DNA of 64,000 nucleotides from Malurus cyaneus samueli. Its lineage: Eukaryota; Chordata; Aves; Passeriformes; Maluridae. Positions 1-40,650 of the stretch are shown here, piece after piece. The stretch lies in assembly GCA_009741485.1 (NCBI GenBank), contig CM019218.1, positions 34,782,387-34,846,386 of the forward strand, written 5' to 3'. The notes beneath the pieces were generated by a model that saw nothing but the letters and a program-made list of their open reading frames with translations, searched no databases and was not told the origin of the DNA. The position numbers were made by a program, and so were the translations under genes. Every line of letters begins with the position of its first letter. The stretch's first letter is position 1.

Positions 1-519
1 TCCTTCTAGCTACCTTTACTCAGCTCCAGTGCACACATTGTGAAGTTTTTTCTGTAGAGCATGAAAAGAAACAGCAACTCCTGTGAGCATAAATATTTGA
101 GGACAGATTAGAATTTTCTGTCCCTATCAGACATTCTTAACATCAGGCTGACTTGGTTTTGTTCATGTGTTTCCAGGAGGTACAAGCAATTCTGCAGAAC
201 TAACCCAGATAGAACAGAGAGTAATGGGCATCATGGTGGGGAAAGAAGAGAGTAACCAGCAGTCCTGTGAGGACATGATGGCCACAACTACAAGCAAAGG
301 GCCCAGGATAATGGGCATGAAGGGGAACATAAAATCAGCAAGATGGGGTTAAGCAAGGCCACCTTAATGGCTTACAAGCAATTGCATGGGAATAAGCAGT
401 GCTTACAAGGCATTGTGATGGGAAAACCCAGCAGGACACCACTGTGCCCCTCGGGAGTGCCTGCACACTCGTGCATGCTGTGTGGGGAATAAACCATGCT
501 GAGCTAGAGGTCTGCTGAC

Positions 520-740
520 ATCACAGGCCATGATCTTTCTGGGATCACACAGACATGGTGGAATGGCTGTCATGGCTGACGCACTCCAACAGAGGGATGC
601 AAGCTCTTAGGAAGGAAAGGCGTAGGAAGACGAGCTGTCCTTTGTGACAGAACAGCTTGTGTGCATGGAGCTGTGCCTGGGGATTGATGAGGAGCCAACT
701 GAGAGCCTAGGATGTACTCCAAAGTCCTGGGTAAGGAAAA
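520..740 (+). mobile_element. CR1 LINE fragment, endonuclease-region piece
   Basis: The segment with GACATGGTGGAATGGC, then AGGGATGCAAGCTCTTAGG and GAGCTGTGCCTGGGGATTGA, resembles the avian CR1 ORF2 endonuclease region (translations like GITETWWD, recalled). It is degraded, with no open ORF2, so inactive. Confidence 0.55.
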
Positions 741-3700
741 AAAAAATATGAAAAAGCCATCTGAACATGGTCTTGGGCAACAGGTGACACTGCTTGAGCA
801 TGGGGGTTGGACATTTCTATGATTTTGTGGTTACACAAAGACTGAAGACAAGCATTGACTGGCTAATCCAAATGGAGTCTTGGCTTTGGTTTAATAAACC
901 AATCAGAAACAGGTAAATTACAAATTCTGTTGTGAGTCCTTTCAAACTTCCTCACTATAAAGTCTGGAGATACAATGGGCAATGAACTGCTTTTCTTCAT
1001 TATAGGAGCAATCTCAGAGTTCTAATCATAACAACTTCACAATGACATAACTATTTCATCATGTTAATGGAAATATTAAAACACTGAAAAGTAGCACCTG
1101 GAATTTGAATGGACAACACTGTCTTCCAAGGCCACAGAATGCAGCAGTTACTGCATTGGACAATGCCCTCTGCCCACACAAAGATGCCCATTCAGGATGC
1201 TGGAAGTGCCACAAACACAAGAGAAGTAATGTTTTGAGACAGAAGTTTTCATTCAAGTCCTATGATTAATGCAAGGAAGTACTGGACTAAATACTTCTAG
1301 TAAGAGCAAGCAAACAACTCATACATTGGAGTCACATAAAATATATTCATGTAAAACATTTGCTTTGCTGATTCAGATGATAAATACATCAATAAAAATT
1401 CTTAAGTATTGAACAGAGTAAAGGGATCAAGTCACTGTGTTCTTCCTGTGATAGAGATTTGACATATTTTACAAGAGTTCCTCTATGGGCTTGGTTGTAT
1501 CGATAAAATGTTAGCAATGCTTGAAATCTTTGCTTCAAACTAGATTTTCACAAGCAGACAAGATCAATATCTTCAAAATTAACCCCTATGTTCATTATCT
1601 ATTGGAGTGGTATTTGAAAAATGAACTCACCTGGTTTACACTACCAGTTCTTCTTCATCGTAAGATTTAGAGATTACACTTTTTTGTATTCCCCTTAAAA
1701 ACATCCTGAGATCTGGGGGTAAAAGAGAAAATTTAAATCAGTTCATCTCTGTGGGATTCTGTGATTTTCTTACCCTGCTGCATTTGCACAGAATTGAGCT
1801 GCTTTAAGTTGTCGGTGATGGGTAACAGCAAATCCATATTCTCTCCTCTGAGATGCACCCCTTAAACTCCACAGAGCATGCCTAAGGCACTTTGTCCCAA
1901 GGCCCTCTGATCCCATAGCGAATGTTACAGTGATCACAGAAGGGGAACAGGAGCTTCTAGAGAACAAACACTTGAGCTGGCTTTCTTTCAACCTTCACTC
2001 CTTTGCATATAGCCTGTGATGTTGGCTCCATAGTTTCTAAGGATTAGTAAATATTGATGGATTTGGAAAAATCTCTCTGCTTCACTTACCATGTTTTATC
2101 ACAGAGGATTACATTTTCTGCTTTTCCTCCAGTAAATGCTCCTCCAAACAGGTCTGTGCTTTATTCACTTTGTTATCTTCTCTTTTGCATTTGAGCAACA
2201 TTCGCCTATCAAATTCACAACTAATCTATTCCTCTGGCCTTATTTTATAACAGGAAACTAAAGCAAAGGAAAGGAAAGCTGCACCAGGTACTAACAAAAG
2301 GAAATGGCAGCTCAGCAGCAGTGCTTTGCCAACTGGCAGGATGAAAAACCAAATGGCAGTGAGTCTGTGTCCTGTCCCAGCCTGGAACATGATTTCCCTT
2401 TTAACAGCCTGTTAGAAAATTTTGTCAGTGACTTGCAGCCCAAAATAAGACTGCAGGAACTGGTGGTGCACTGGCACCTGCCACTAAATGTGAGCTGAAT
2501 AACATAAAGGGGAAAAAAATTCTCTACTGCTCTCTCCTGCTAGGTGGCCATGGTGCAGTGCCTGGGGAAGAGCTGGGGGAGAAGGCTGAGCCTGATGGGC
2601 TGGGGGACAAACACAAAAGGAAGGAATTGTGGCTGGAGGTGCTGGAGTGGGGAACTGGGGCCATGTAAAGGAAACAGAAGGATGAATTGAGACCCTGGAG
2701 AGTGTTTACATCAAGTGCCTCAAGACCAGAGAAGCATGGAGGAACTTGTCTGAAAGATGTTTAAGTCAGCCATAGAGATGAGAGGCAGGAGCCAGTTCCT
2801 CATTAACAATGAAAGATAATTAGTAGGGTGGGGATAAATACCAGAGAGCCTTAGAAATGAAGGCATACAGCTACTGTTTGATGTAATTAGAAAAGCATAC
2901 CCCAAAAAAGGGATCAAAAGGGTTGTTGTCAACCAAATAAGACCTTAGGACTTAAGCAGAGTGATCTTGTCATTAAGTTAAGAAAGATGACAGAGTCGAG
3001 TGGAGAGCATCTGACCGACACCATAGCAATTTCTCTGTCTTTTCTCAAGGACAGCACAACTGAGCCAGCTGAATCCTGGCAGCAGAGCAGACTGTGAACA
3101 CACAATCCTGCCAGAGGAATGATGCCTTTTGCCCCACACCAGCAAAACTCCTGTATGGGTTCTGCTTACATCTCAGCAAGGAGCACATGCCTGCAAGACA
3201 GTCAGCTAAGAGGTGTGATGGCTGGGCAGGTGCTCTGCTCCTGACATGGCTCATGTTGCAGTTGTTGTCTTGATCCAAATAAAAAGCAGAGGCTTTGAAA
3301 AGTGCCACTGACACCTGCTCACCACAAACGTATTGTTTCCTCCAGCACCAGTCTCTCAGCTCCTCTTCATCTATGCATTGCTTGAAATAAGAAAAAAACA
3401 GATCTTTAACAACAAGTCAGCTGCTTTTAGAGACTACAATCACGCCCACACTCTACAATTCCTCTGCACATTCTGGATCCATCAAAGACTATCAGAGACT
3501 CCTCTCATATCTCTCAACTTCTATTTGCTGTAAACAATGTAGTGTTCTCTGCCACTTTAGTCTTCTCTTGCTTCCAAAAGAGATTGTGAAGAAAGAGAAA
3601 GAGGCTAGGTCTGGTAATGGTTACTGAGCAAGCATAACAGTTTCAAAATAACCTCTGACTCAGGATGTCCCTGAAATGTGGATGTTAGGAAATTCTCAAA

Positions 3701-4202
3701 GAACACTTTCTTTATGGCTTATTTCTTACATTATTGTCCTAATCATCCCACACTGTCTGTTGTCTGAGACAGGATAATGGCTCAAAGGGATATTTGATTA
3801 GACTCTGCCTGGCAGCTCTGATAGAAGCCCTTCTCCACCTAGAAGAGGAATGCTGCATCTCCCTCTAAAGAAGGAATGGAATATTCCCTGGCAAAACTTC
3901 TGACAGTCCAATTGCCTTCTTGTGGGAGCCCTTCCCCACCCAGCATCTTTGTTTCCCCACTGGACAGGTTTGTAGGATTTATAAGACTGACCTGTTGGGA
4001 GCCTGTCAGAAAATCCAATATAGTTCTCCCTCACCACACAATTTTATTGCTAAACTTTCAGTCCCCTGACAGAAAAGAGAGAAATCAGTTTTCTACAGCC
4101 TGCTCAGACAAGCAAGAAAGTAAAGCTTATCATAGCTGTATATCTCTCCTGTGCAGGAAATCTTTACTTTTTTAGAGAGTGCATTGCAAGGGATGGCCCA
4201 GT

Positions 4203-4266
4203 GCAGGGCTAGGAGTAAGACTCGATGATCCTTGTGGGTCCTGTCCAACCCAGCATATTCTGTGAC
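4203..4266 (+). mobile_element. CR1 LINE 3'-end fragment
   Basis: Contains GACTCGATGATCCTTGTGGG and CCTGTCCAACCCAGCATATT, then TCTGTGAC, the familiar CR1 3' tail. About 60 bases remain. Confidence 0.75.
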
Positions 4267-7200
4267 TGTTTCTGCAAATTTAAATTAATCCCAAATACAT
4301 TTCAAGATCAAAAAGAGACTATTTTCAAAACCCTCATCTCTCCAGCCTGATTACCAGATCCAGGAGTTTCTGTTCCATTTTTGGAAACTGAATGCAGTGT
4401 TCACATCTGATGCAAGGTAGCTTTGTAGCCTCATGGCCTGCCATTCCCTAGAACAAGAAATTTCACTGTAAGTGTTCTATCATTACAAGTACTCTTTTTT
4501 CCTTTTCTTTTTAATGCAAGTACCACTTATTTGAGCAAATGGCATTTTCTCTTAGCTTTGTTCATGTCCGAAGATAAAGTCTGGGATAAATGAGACAAAA
4601 AAGGATACGTAAACATTTTATCAGGTGTAAGCTGGAGCACCATCTCAGCCCGTTCAGCCAGTGAGCCACTAGGTCCTTCCACAACCAGGCAAGCAAACCA
4701 AACAATTTGATTTGTATCCAAAGACTGCAATTGTCATCCCACACCAAGAGAAATCTCACAGGAAACTCACCTTTTGCTATGCTTGTTCAATGTTAGAGCT
4801 AAAAAATTATCTAGAATTGTAACAATGGCCTGGCAGCTAATCCAATAAAAGGAAATTGTCAAACCTTGCAGCTCACTCCACTTGCAAAAAGTATAATTTT
4901 TAAATGTGCTGGCCCAAGTGGATTGTTACCATAGATCCCTGCCATGGCTGAATGGTGCTTTGCCTCCCTGAACTTGAAAAATCTGTTCTTTTTATTACTG
5001 ACTGACTTTCTACAATATCATGTTGGTTTTTCCACAGGATTAATTTTCAGTCTAGGTAATAAGTTAGGAATGGAGGTATGTGTAAATACATACATTGTTT
5101 TATAAAGAAACCAAAGGCAATAGCAAACTACAGACACATTTTTTCCAGAACCTAATCAAGTACAGCTCTGTTATTTACAAGGTTGGGGCAAAAAGCCAGC
5201 GAAGGCATTGGGAGAAGAGTGCTTATGAGACGCTGCTGAGCTGTGGCAGTTGTCCAGCACGCTCAGGAGCAGCCTCACCTCCCTGCTCCACTGAGTTCAA
5301 GGGACTGGAAAGACAAACCAAGAGACCACAAGCAGAGCCAAGCCTTGCTTCAGAAGCAGAGTTCCCAGACTTGGATAGGCCAAACTTAGAGGCAATGCCT
5401 TTCATTTCCTTTGCTCCCCAGGCACTGCAGCCCCAGCATCACATCTTTGGTGTTTGAGAAAGGCCGTGCTGAAACCAAGAGTTAGAAATAACTTTCATGC
5501 AGCTTGGACCACTCACTCGGTGACAGCCCACTCTGCCAGCCTCTCTTTTCAAGGTTGGGGCTCAGATCACATCTGTTGCATTTCTGTCAAACTCTCACTT
5601 CAATTCAGCCCTATTTTAACATCTGAAAAAACATCTGTTGTTCTGCTACCATCTGCTACCATCCCCAAGACGTCAGCCAAAAATTCTCGAGGACTTTGAA
5701 GAACAGCATTAGCTGAGGCGTACTTATGTAAAGATAGCCCAGCAAATGGGTTATCTTAAAAACTTACAGGAATAGTGCAATAGTACCTTCAAGGGTAAGT
5801 TAGCATCATTATTCCACTTGAAAAGGGACTGCAGCAAACGGAACTAATATACTATATAAATATGCAAGATGTGACAAAATGAAGAATTTATTCAAGGTGG
5901 AAGTTCATGAGCAGAAAGAGAAAACCAAAGGGAAAATAATATATAAAATTTAAATGCTTTCTAATTTTACAGTAATAACTAAAGGTTATTATTATTAACC
6001 AGGCATGAACAAACTTGTCATGAATGATGAGTCACTTTATGGTAAATTACAGTGGATCTCTTTATGCATCACTTTTTAAAGAGAGCAGAACCTGAGGAGC
6101 TACCTAGGCTGTATCTGCCCAGCAGCCAAACCTTTAGTGTGGGGCAGTCCACAAAGAGCTCTGCCTTCACTTTCGGTAAATAACACAAAATAATCACCAC
6201 AGGAACAGTCCTGCCCTGTGACTTTGCAATTCAGGTCACCTGTGAATGAAAATATTCTTCTCCAGTTCCCACTGCCTCCTGCAGAGTCTTCCTTTTCACT
6301 GCAACACTGGCTAAATAGACCATAATATAATATTTGGGACTACATGCCTTCAGGCTTCTGGGCATTCAACCCTGAAGTGTTTCAAGATACAATTTATAAA
6401 TGTATTTTCTGCTCTCTGTACACTTATCTGCCTCTGGAAGAGCACTAGCTGTTGTGAACAGATTGTGCTAGCTCAAACAGGCAACACAGTGACAGGAAAC
6501 CCAGGAGTACACTCTGTAATATTAATGATCTAAAATTAATAAATTCTTCATTGTTAAGCAGTAAAGGGGTTTTAAACTAAAGTGAAGGTTTTTGTTAAAG
6601 ATCATATACCCCATGCTGTTATAATAGTTCATTCCCACTTCCAGACTTTGGTTGCTAAGCTAAATTGCAGAACTTTTCATAGCAAATCCTTTACCAGGAG
6701 TAGAGCTAGAAGAGAATTTTACAAAATGCTAAAGTGATACATTTTATCTTACATTTCATCTTGGGCTTGGCCATCACATTTTGCTATCTGCAATTTCCTG
6801 CCTTCAACCATTTGACAAAATATTGTGGAAGTTTGCAATGGAAATAAAAGTCAATAATCAACTTAATAATTAACTAATCCTGATTGAAAATAACTAATCC
6901 TGATTTCAAAATTGAAAAAACTGCTTTGTGTTTGAAATTCACCTAGTCTTTCTCAGATGAAGACAGCATTTATTCAAGTGTTTCAGTTTACTCAATGGTG
7001 GAAAACCAGTGTGTGTCCACAGTCCATTATAATATTTCCAGGAAGAAAGCTTTATCAGAGGAAAAACAGCTTCTCTCAGTTTTTCATGACTGGGAAGTCT
7101 TCAAGAGCAAAGCATGAAACAAAGGTTTGGTTTTTTCCTTTTAAGAATTCATGCCTTTTGATGATCTGCTTTTTCTAGTCATGTAGATCAGATGTTTCCC

Positions 7201-8984
7201 CAAATCAAAGAAGACTACAATATTAAAATGGCTGTTAAGTGTGTGCTTGTGCTAACTGCAGCCAAAAAAACCACTGCAATAGTGCCATTCTTGGGAGAAG
7301 CTGCAATTTTTCATAGCAACCTTCTAAAGCACATGTGAGATAAGAGCAATACTTTTGCTCTAATTGCCATATCATTAATCAGTACAAAAAGTCAGTTGTT
7401 TCTTGAATGAGAAATACCTGGCACAGGTAGGCAGCAGCAGCTTCACTAGAACTGCCCTATCTGTAAATGGCCACACAACAGCTGCCAAGCCACTGATGCT
7501 CAAACTGCTTCTGCACATCAGTTCAGACTTCCTCCACTACCACTTCCAGCAAACAGCCTAAAAACTGATTGCCACATGGCTGCTTTCAAGAGCTGAGGTT
7601 TACACAGCAATTTTCCTTTGAAAAATAATGGAAGCAAGTTACCTGTTGGCAGATATACCACCAGGAAGAATTACAAAGGAATGAAGCAGACACCATTTAT
7701 GCTGTTGCACTCAGGGCAAATATTCTTGTGTGCCAGGTGCGGTATCTGACAATTGCATGTTTGTCCATAGTCCAGAACAAGAGCCAACAAATTATTCAAG
7801 AACAGTCATTTCATAAAGCTTCAAGTCCCAATCATCTCGAGTTTCAGATAAGATTTTATCTGCTTAATTTTGTGGCACATTTTACAGCTGAAATATTCCC
7901 CCTCCCTGCCCTAAAGGGAAGATATTTTGCATTTATTTCCTGAAGCAGGCACTGTGCAACAAGGCATGCCATTGTTTGTGCCATTTACAAAGGCAAATCA
8001 CTCCCAGCCTCTAATGTTCTACTCTATTGCACCTTCCTTCAACCCATTGAATCATTAATTCAATCTCCCCAAAGACTTGATGTCTTTTGGTCTTTGTGCA
8101 TATATACTGATGCCAGAAGATAACCTGTATTCTTTGCTTCCATTCTAATACTCACTTAGCGGTACTTACGAATCTTATCTAACAAGATCTTTAACAACTT
8201 GACAAAGTTACTCACCTACAGTGTAATTTATTACCATATCCACCCTGCTATGTTCTGCAGAGCAAGCCGACAGATTTAATAAGGAAAAAAACCTACCTCA
8301 GGAAGAGAGAGGAAATATAAAGCTTTTACTTGAATACTAATGTGAGATTTAGGACACCAGCCTGAGACTTCCAGGAAGTTTTTTCTCCAACGACTTTCTT
8401 CCCTTTCTTCTTTGCTGTGATCATAAGTTTCTGCACTGACCTACTGTAATTTCTGCAGAATAGTACTTAAAAAACCTGGCTCTCATAAAGCAAAATTGTA
8501 TATATTTACTAAAACCAAACAAACTTCAGCAGAATCCACAATAATTTATGCACATTCAATTAAGTCGGGGATGGTGCTTGCAAGCATTTTTAAGATTAAC
8601 CAACCCACACAAAACCAACATGTGCCCCATAATTAAGCTGCGTTCCTCTATCCTACATCCCTTGTCTACAATTCTGAAGGCCTGCTACCATATATCACAC
8701 CCGTATTTCTCTCCGCATCATTATTCTGGTCATAAATATCTTATTACTCATAAGAGAACAGCTTATTACTCTTACATATATAAAACTATGGTAGCACAAC
8801 CTAAAGGTAAACAGAAGCAAAAAAATTAGCCACAGACCTCTGGCCAGAAATTGTTACAGCAAAGCTAAGTAAAACAAAGTTACAAGCAGGCCAAATGAAG
8901 TCCAGAAAGGGAAGTATGATAATCCTCAGCTCCAAAGCCTTGCAGACTCAGTGCTTAGCTTATGGCCTGTTACTAACCATCGTA

Positions 8985-9185
8985 ATACATCATGACCTTG
9001 GTGGAAGAAGCTGAGCAAGCCCCAGTCCATGACCATTTTGGTGGCCTTTCACTAAATCTGTCCCAGGTGTCTGAAATGTGCCTTGAACTGTTGAACTCAA
9101 AAATTGGGCACAGTACTGTACATGCAGTCCAGTACAAAATGGCAGATACAGCATCCTAAGTACTATCAATATTCACCCTGCCTTC
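8985..9185 (-). mobile_element. CR1 LINE fragment, 3' region, antisense
   Basis: On the minus strand it reads as a diverged copy of the CR1 segment around 'tactg-tgcccaattttg ... aaggccaccaaaatggtca'. Edges are uncertain. Confidence 0.5.
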
Positions 9186-9702
9186 TGTCACTGATAGGTA
9201 ATTGCAATTAGCTATTTTTGGGAAGTTCCTACTTCATTTTACCTTCTTTAATTGCTCATACTCTTAGCTGGATGCTGCTGCTTCTCTGTAGAGAGGAATA
9301 TGCTAAATAAAGAGTCAGGTCTCCAAAGGCTGGAGTTACACGGGTAACACCGGCCTGTTATGGCCTGACAGTTGGGCCACAGGGGCCTTAAACATTTGGA
9401 TGTCAAGGCAAAAAGAGCCCCAAGGGAGTACTGAATGAGTGGCTTTCCAAAGAGCTGTAAAAGTTTAAGGTTTTACCACTATAAGTCTCCATTTTACTAG
9501 CCCCACAGTCCAACCGACCAGGCAGAAACCTAAGTTGGTGGTTGGGTTTTGCTTGTTTGGGTTTTTTTACTGAGATAACTTCACACACAATGAGACTAAA
9601 GAAATTACTCATAAGATTCCTTCAGCCACTGAGTGTGAGAGGCGATCTAAAATCTGAAGCAATTGACAATGGTGGTAGGGTAAAACCAGTGAGTCCCAGA
9701 TA

Positions 9703-9732
9703 AAAAAAAAAAAAACAAAAAAAAAAAAAAAA
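9703..9732 (+). repeat. Poly(A) tract
   Basis: Thirty bases, all A except one C. I found no retrotransposon attached to it. Confidence 0.8.
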
Positions 9733-10174
9733 TCACCTCTTTATTTGGCTCCTTAAGCATCTCCTGCTAAAAGACTAAGATAATGAGCTGAAAGTAAGAC
9801 TGCATACATATCAGGAGCTTAAGTACCAAATTTAGAACTCACAAGTGTTCCATTTGCTTAGCAATGAAACACTTTGCTATGAAAATCTGAGTATACAGCT
9901 CTTGACTTACTTCCAACAGGCCAAGTCTTTGGGCCTGCTCAGGGTAATCCCTAGGGACAATTTTGTTTCATAGTCCTGGCAGACCCTATAGGCCTCCACA
10001 ACCAGGGAGTCTCAGAAAGGGCACACGTGTTGGGAAATGCTGCCCTGCTCATCATAAGCCACCATGTCTCTGCGACAAATTCTGTGTGCCCCATTAGTCT
10101 GCATGTCAAAAGAGGGATGGGGAGGGACATTTCTTGCAGGGCAGACAAAAAGTGGAGAAAGCAGTCTGAAATTA

Positions 10175-10480
10175 CTTATAGAATCACAGGATAATTCAGG
10201 TCAGAAAGGAGCTCAGAGTGATCACCAGTCCACTCTCCTTCTCATACCTGGGTAAACCACAAGGTAGGATCATGCTTCTCGTGGCTTAATCTAGCATTCT
10301 CTTGAAAACATCCAAAATATAGACAGAAAAATCTCTCATGGCAACCTAATGCAGTTTAATCATCCTAAAGGTAATTTTCTTTAATCTTACATCTTGGCAG
10401 AACTTACCCTGCTTCAAGTTATGCCTGTTGTGTCTCACACTTTGCACCTCCTGAGAAGTCTTGCTTCACCTTACTCAGTA
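10175..10480 (-). mobile_element. CR1 LINE 3'-end fragment, antisense
   Basis: Begins ATAGAATCACAGGATAATTC and continues AGGTCAGAAAGGAGCTCAGA, the reverse complement of the CR1 tail. Diverged CR1-like sequence continues to about 10480, next to the proposed RTF1 transcript end. Confidence 0.65.
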
Positions 10481-10839
10481 GCTTCTTTAAGTTCAGCTAT
10501 ATGCTTTAGTATTGATTACAAAAGTAGTCTAGATTTTTACAAGACAAGCCAAGTCTGTGTTTCAAGTGAGATGCAGCAGAAGTGCAAGCCAACTGACCTT
10601 CCAAGAGACTGAATTTGATTCTAGTGAAAAGGACCAACTCCAGATGGTAGAGAGTGATCCGGGAGTCAAGAGCTGCTCTTGCAAAAATAAAAGGGGGCTT
10701 ACTTTTCATTATTTCAAAATGTTAGTATTAAATATAATAGTATAAACTGATTAAAGTGTCAGTTTCTAAAAAAACAAAATCCAGACAATAAGCCCTTAGC
10801 ACCTCAGATCAAGGTATAAACAATCAACCTTATTAAACC

Positions 10840-13500
10840 AACAAACCAAGTTTATTTATATAAGTCTGTACAATTGTGATGAACTATGCTAGGACACCAA
10901 TGAAACAAAGTAAACAAATCTCTCCCTCTCTAACAAGTGGGAGGTGTAGTCACTCACCTTTACATGCACTTAAAGGAAAAAAGATTACAGCTTTCATACA
11001 ATTATGTAACTATTCAAGAGTACTTTCTTCATGTATTATTCTCAATATAAGAGGTTTGCATGATAATTTACTGACAATTGCCTTCTGTTAAAAACAGTAT
11101 CTCAGCAAAACCCAGAGACTTTGAGAGGGTAAGTGGCAGTTTCATAGTTGCAGATAACTAGCACATAGTCCATCATTAAGATTTGCATCCTAAACTTGCT
11201 GCATCTCCTCTGTTTCAACTTGCTCTACTAAAAGTTACTTGCAACATTGTATGGGTCTCATCCACATTTTGGTTGTATTACAGATAGTCTTGTGTTACCA
11301 AATGTAAAAGTTAAGTAAAACCAATACATCACGGCCAAGCATTTTAAAAACACTGTATTTGAGTTAGGTTTATTTTTAGAGACCACTTGTCACTGCATCT
11401 CAGTGCTCTGAGGCATTTCTGTGGGCAAAATCAGTTCCTGAATTGTTTGATTTGGCAATTAGTTCTGCACACTGTTAGAGTGATTATTTTGAAAACTGTC
11501 TACTGCAAAGTAAGTTTAGGGTTTTTTTTATTACAAATCTTTAACATCACTTTATCTGTTGAAAAAACCAAATCATATCAAATGCATATCTACACAGTGA
11601 ATCACGTTTCCTATGAAGTTACAATGGTAGATCCCATAAATCCAATCTTAAAAAGTTATAAATATGTATATGTGAGAGCCTACTGCAACTCCAGAGAAGC
11701 TACTAAAATAGGCTATCAAATAAAGTAGTCTATGATTTCATATTTACAGAATAATCCATGCATCCCAGAACTATGGACTATTCAGTAAATAAGTATTGAA
11801 ATATTTCTTAGTATTTGTTTACATGGTAGGCTTCATATGTTGATTTTCTCTTTATACACAGTTCATAGGATCAATCTGCACACAATTACATGATGTTTCT
11901 TTAAAGCTACTGTTAAAAAAAGGAAGAGAAAGTTAAATAAGAACTAGATTAAAGTTTCATTAAGAATCCAACATGACAGTATCAAACACAGGTTAAAATG
12001 CAACCAGTGTATGATTTCAGAAAAACAGTAATGCTCTGACACAAGAAGAGCATCAGCATTTTCCCTCTTTAGGGTCCCCCAGAAACATTCCTATCCAGTG
12101 CAGTGCTTAAGTTGTTATAAAGGTACTGGCCTAAGTAGGAACACACACGTGCTTGCACGCTTACCTGAACAAGGGCCTCTAATCTTTTAGACTTCTAACT
12201 CTCTTTTAATTTAGTTCTTAAGTTTCATATATTCAGCTGTATCTTAATTGGAAAAGTTCCTTGTTAAATGTCACTTATATTTACACTTGATTTTTTTTTC
12301 TTTTTTACACCTGAGTGATAATTTAGCTGTTTTGCGTCCAGTCAAATATTCCATAAAGCCATACAAATCTTGTGCTCGTGTTGCACTCCACTTGTACCAG
12401 TTTATATATGAAAAATGTCCATCAGCTACCTCTCATATCTCTCACTTTTCTACTATGTCCTTCCCCTTCCGTAGAATGTAATTTCAATTTTTTTTGTTTG
12501 TTTATTGATAGAAGCCCCATTTAAATGGTTCAGAAAGCAAGAAACAAAGTGAGCTGGAGCCCAGTGAAGACATCATGTAACAAACATGTAATATCGAAAG
12601 CTTGGAGAAGAAATTAAAGCCCAACCAATGAGCTCCCCAGGGTTATCCCACAAAAAGCTACCTCACCCAGTTAAAGCTGGAGAGTCTGGATGTGCTATAG
12701 ATGACAAGTCCCACATTATGAGCTGTGTACTTCTTTCTCATCAGTTAAGTGTTATTAAAAAAGGGAACATGAAGTTAAACAGCTATATCAGCCAAGCCGT
12801 TTTAGTAAGAAGAATCACATTTAATGAGTTTCTTTCTTGCAATTTCAGATGCTCAAGTACAGCTGGTAAAAATTCAAAACAGCCGTAAAGAACTGTGACA
12901 GACGGATACAAATAGTACTGCAGCTTAAAAATGATAAAAAACACCTGAAAAAAAGTCACACAACCCTCCCAAAAAAATTTACACTTTGAACCTAGGCCAG
13001 TTTTTGAAGATTCCCTTCTCCAAAGCTAGGATGAAGGAGGAAGAAGAAGGAGAAAGTGCAGATGACCTTCCAGCCACAAAGGTCTTGCGCCAACGTTTAT
13101 TCACTGTGCCTGTGGTGGTATGTAAGGGGAGATCACCAAGTGCTGATTCTGCGACTGCCAAGAGATTCCTATGGAAATCCAGACCTCAGGCTAATACTGA
13201 ACACAGAGTGGACCAATGAGCTGCATCAACAAAATAAAAACAAAACTCAAACTAAAAGAAATGGGAAAACCCCAAATAGCACAGATCCACATTTGTGAGG
13301 GGAGCAGAGGAAAGGGCAAGAAGGGAGGTCTATACAGTAAATAGTTGAATGGTTTATGTTACAGATGACTGGCAGTTTTAAAGAGTCTCTTCCCAGCTCC
13401 ATTGCTGCTCCAACCCAGAAGGGAGAACTGAAAAGGGAGGAAGAAAAAGTAGGACATCATCATGGAGCATGCAGGATCAGAAGCAGCGGAGTGGGCATGC
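10840..13500 (-). other. RTF1: Probable RTF1 3' untranslated region
   Basis: Stretch after the RTF1 stop with no good coding frame and no interspersed repeat that I recognise. It is bounded by an AATAAA on the minus strand at 10856-10851. Nearer hexamers opposite 13096-13101 and 12501-12506 could give shorter forms. The full length, about 2.65 kb, fits my memory of a long mammalian RTF1 3'UTR, but the end is an inference. Confidence 0.4.
10851..10856 (-). terminator. RTF1: Candidate distal poly(A) signal of RTF1
   Basis: AATAAA on the minus strand, 2.65 kb after the stop codon, within an AT-rich segment. Chosen as distal end because the sequence beyond it turns into CR1-derived flank by 10480. 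Confidence 0.35.
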
Positions 13501-40518
<27,018 letters not shown>

Positions 40519-40525
<7 letters not shown>

Positions 40526-40638
40526 GGCGGAGCCGGCGTGCCCCTCCCGCCCCGGCGGCGCGGCGGCGGCGGCTCGCACGGCCCGGCCCGGCCTGACCGC
40601 GCGCCGCCCGCCCGCCCGACACAAAGGGCACCGCGCAT
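40519..40638 (-). other. Overlapping upstream ORF of RTF1 (MRG start, 39 codons)
   Basis: An ATG at 40638-40636 opens a frame starting [12 protein letters not shown], which resembles the N-terminus annotated for mammalian RTF1 (MRGRLCVGRA, from memory). Here it lies 113 nt upstream of the MVKKRKG ATG, so it is out of frame, and it stops at TGA 40521-40519, overlapping the main start as ATGGTGA. It is therefore either an overlapping uORF or a mammalian extension lost by indel. Whether it is translated is unknown. Confidence 0.6.
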
Positions 40639-40642
40639 GCGC
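40633..40642. promoter_or_regulatory. NRF-1 palindromic site
   Basis: GCGCATGCGC, the perfect core of the nuclear respiratory factor 1 palindrome. It lies 108 bp upstream of the RTF1 start codon, on the NDUFAF1 side. NRF-1 commonly drives nuclear genes for mitochondrial proteins, which fits NDUFAF1. The ATG of the RTF1 uORF is inside this motif. Confidence 0.65.
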
Positions 40643-40650
40643 CGAAGCGC

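Larger units (their letters stand above)
1..10839. other. Gene-poor flank downstream of RTF1
   Basis: No exon with a recognisable protein was found. Open frames are short (at most about 120 codons) and lack splice or protein support. The segment contains several CR1 fragments (listed separately) and a poly(A) tract at 9703-9732. In mammals the next gene on this side is ITPKA, but I see no kinase motif here. Confidence 0.6.

Noticed and set aside
1..520. Possible LTR-like element at the left edge
   Set aside because: Imperfect repeats of 'ACAAGCAATT' and 'ATGGGCAT' are seen, but no TG...CA ends, duplication or primer site could be established.
1..10839. ITPKA exons expected next to RTF1 by mammalian synteny
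   Set aside because: No inositol-polyphosphate kinase motif (such as PSVLDCKMG-like) was visible in any frame; the gene probably lies outside the window.
12986..13219. 77-codon plus-strand frame with an acidic patch next to the RTF1 stop
   Set aside because: Lies antisense in the RTF1 3'UTR with no promoter or family match; judged chance.
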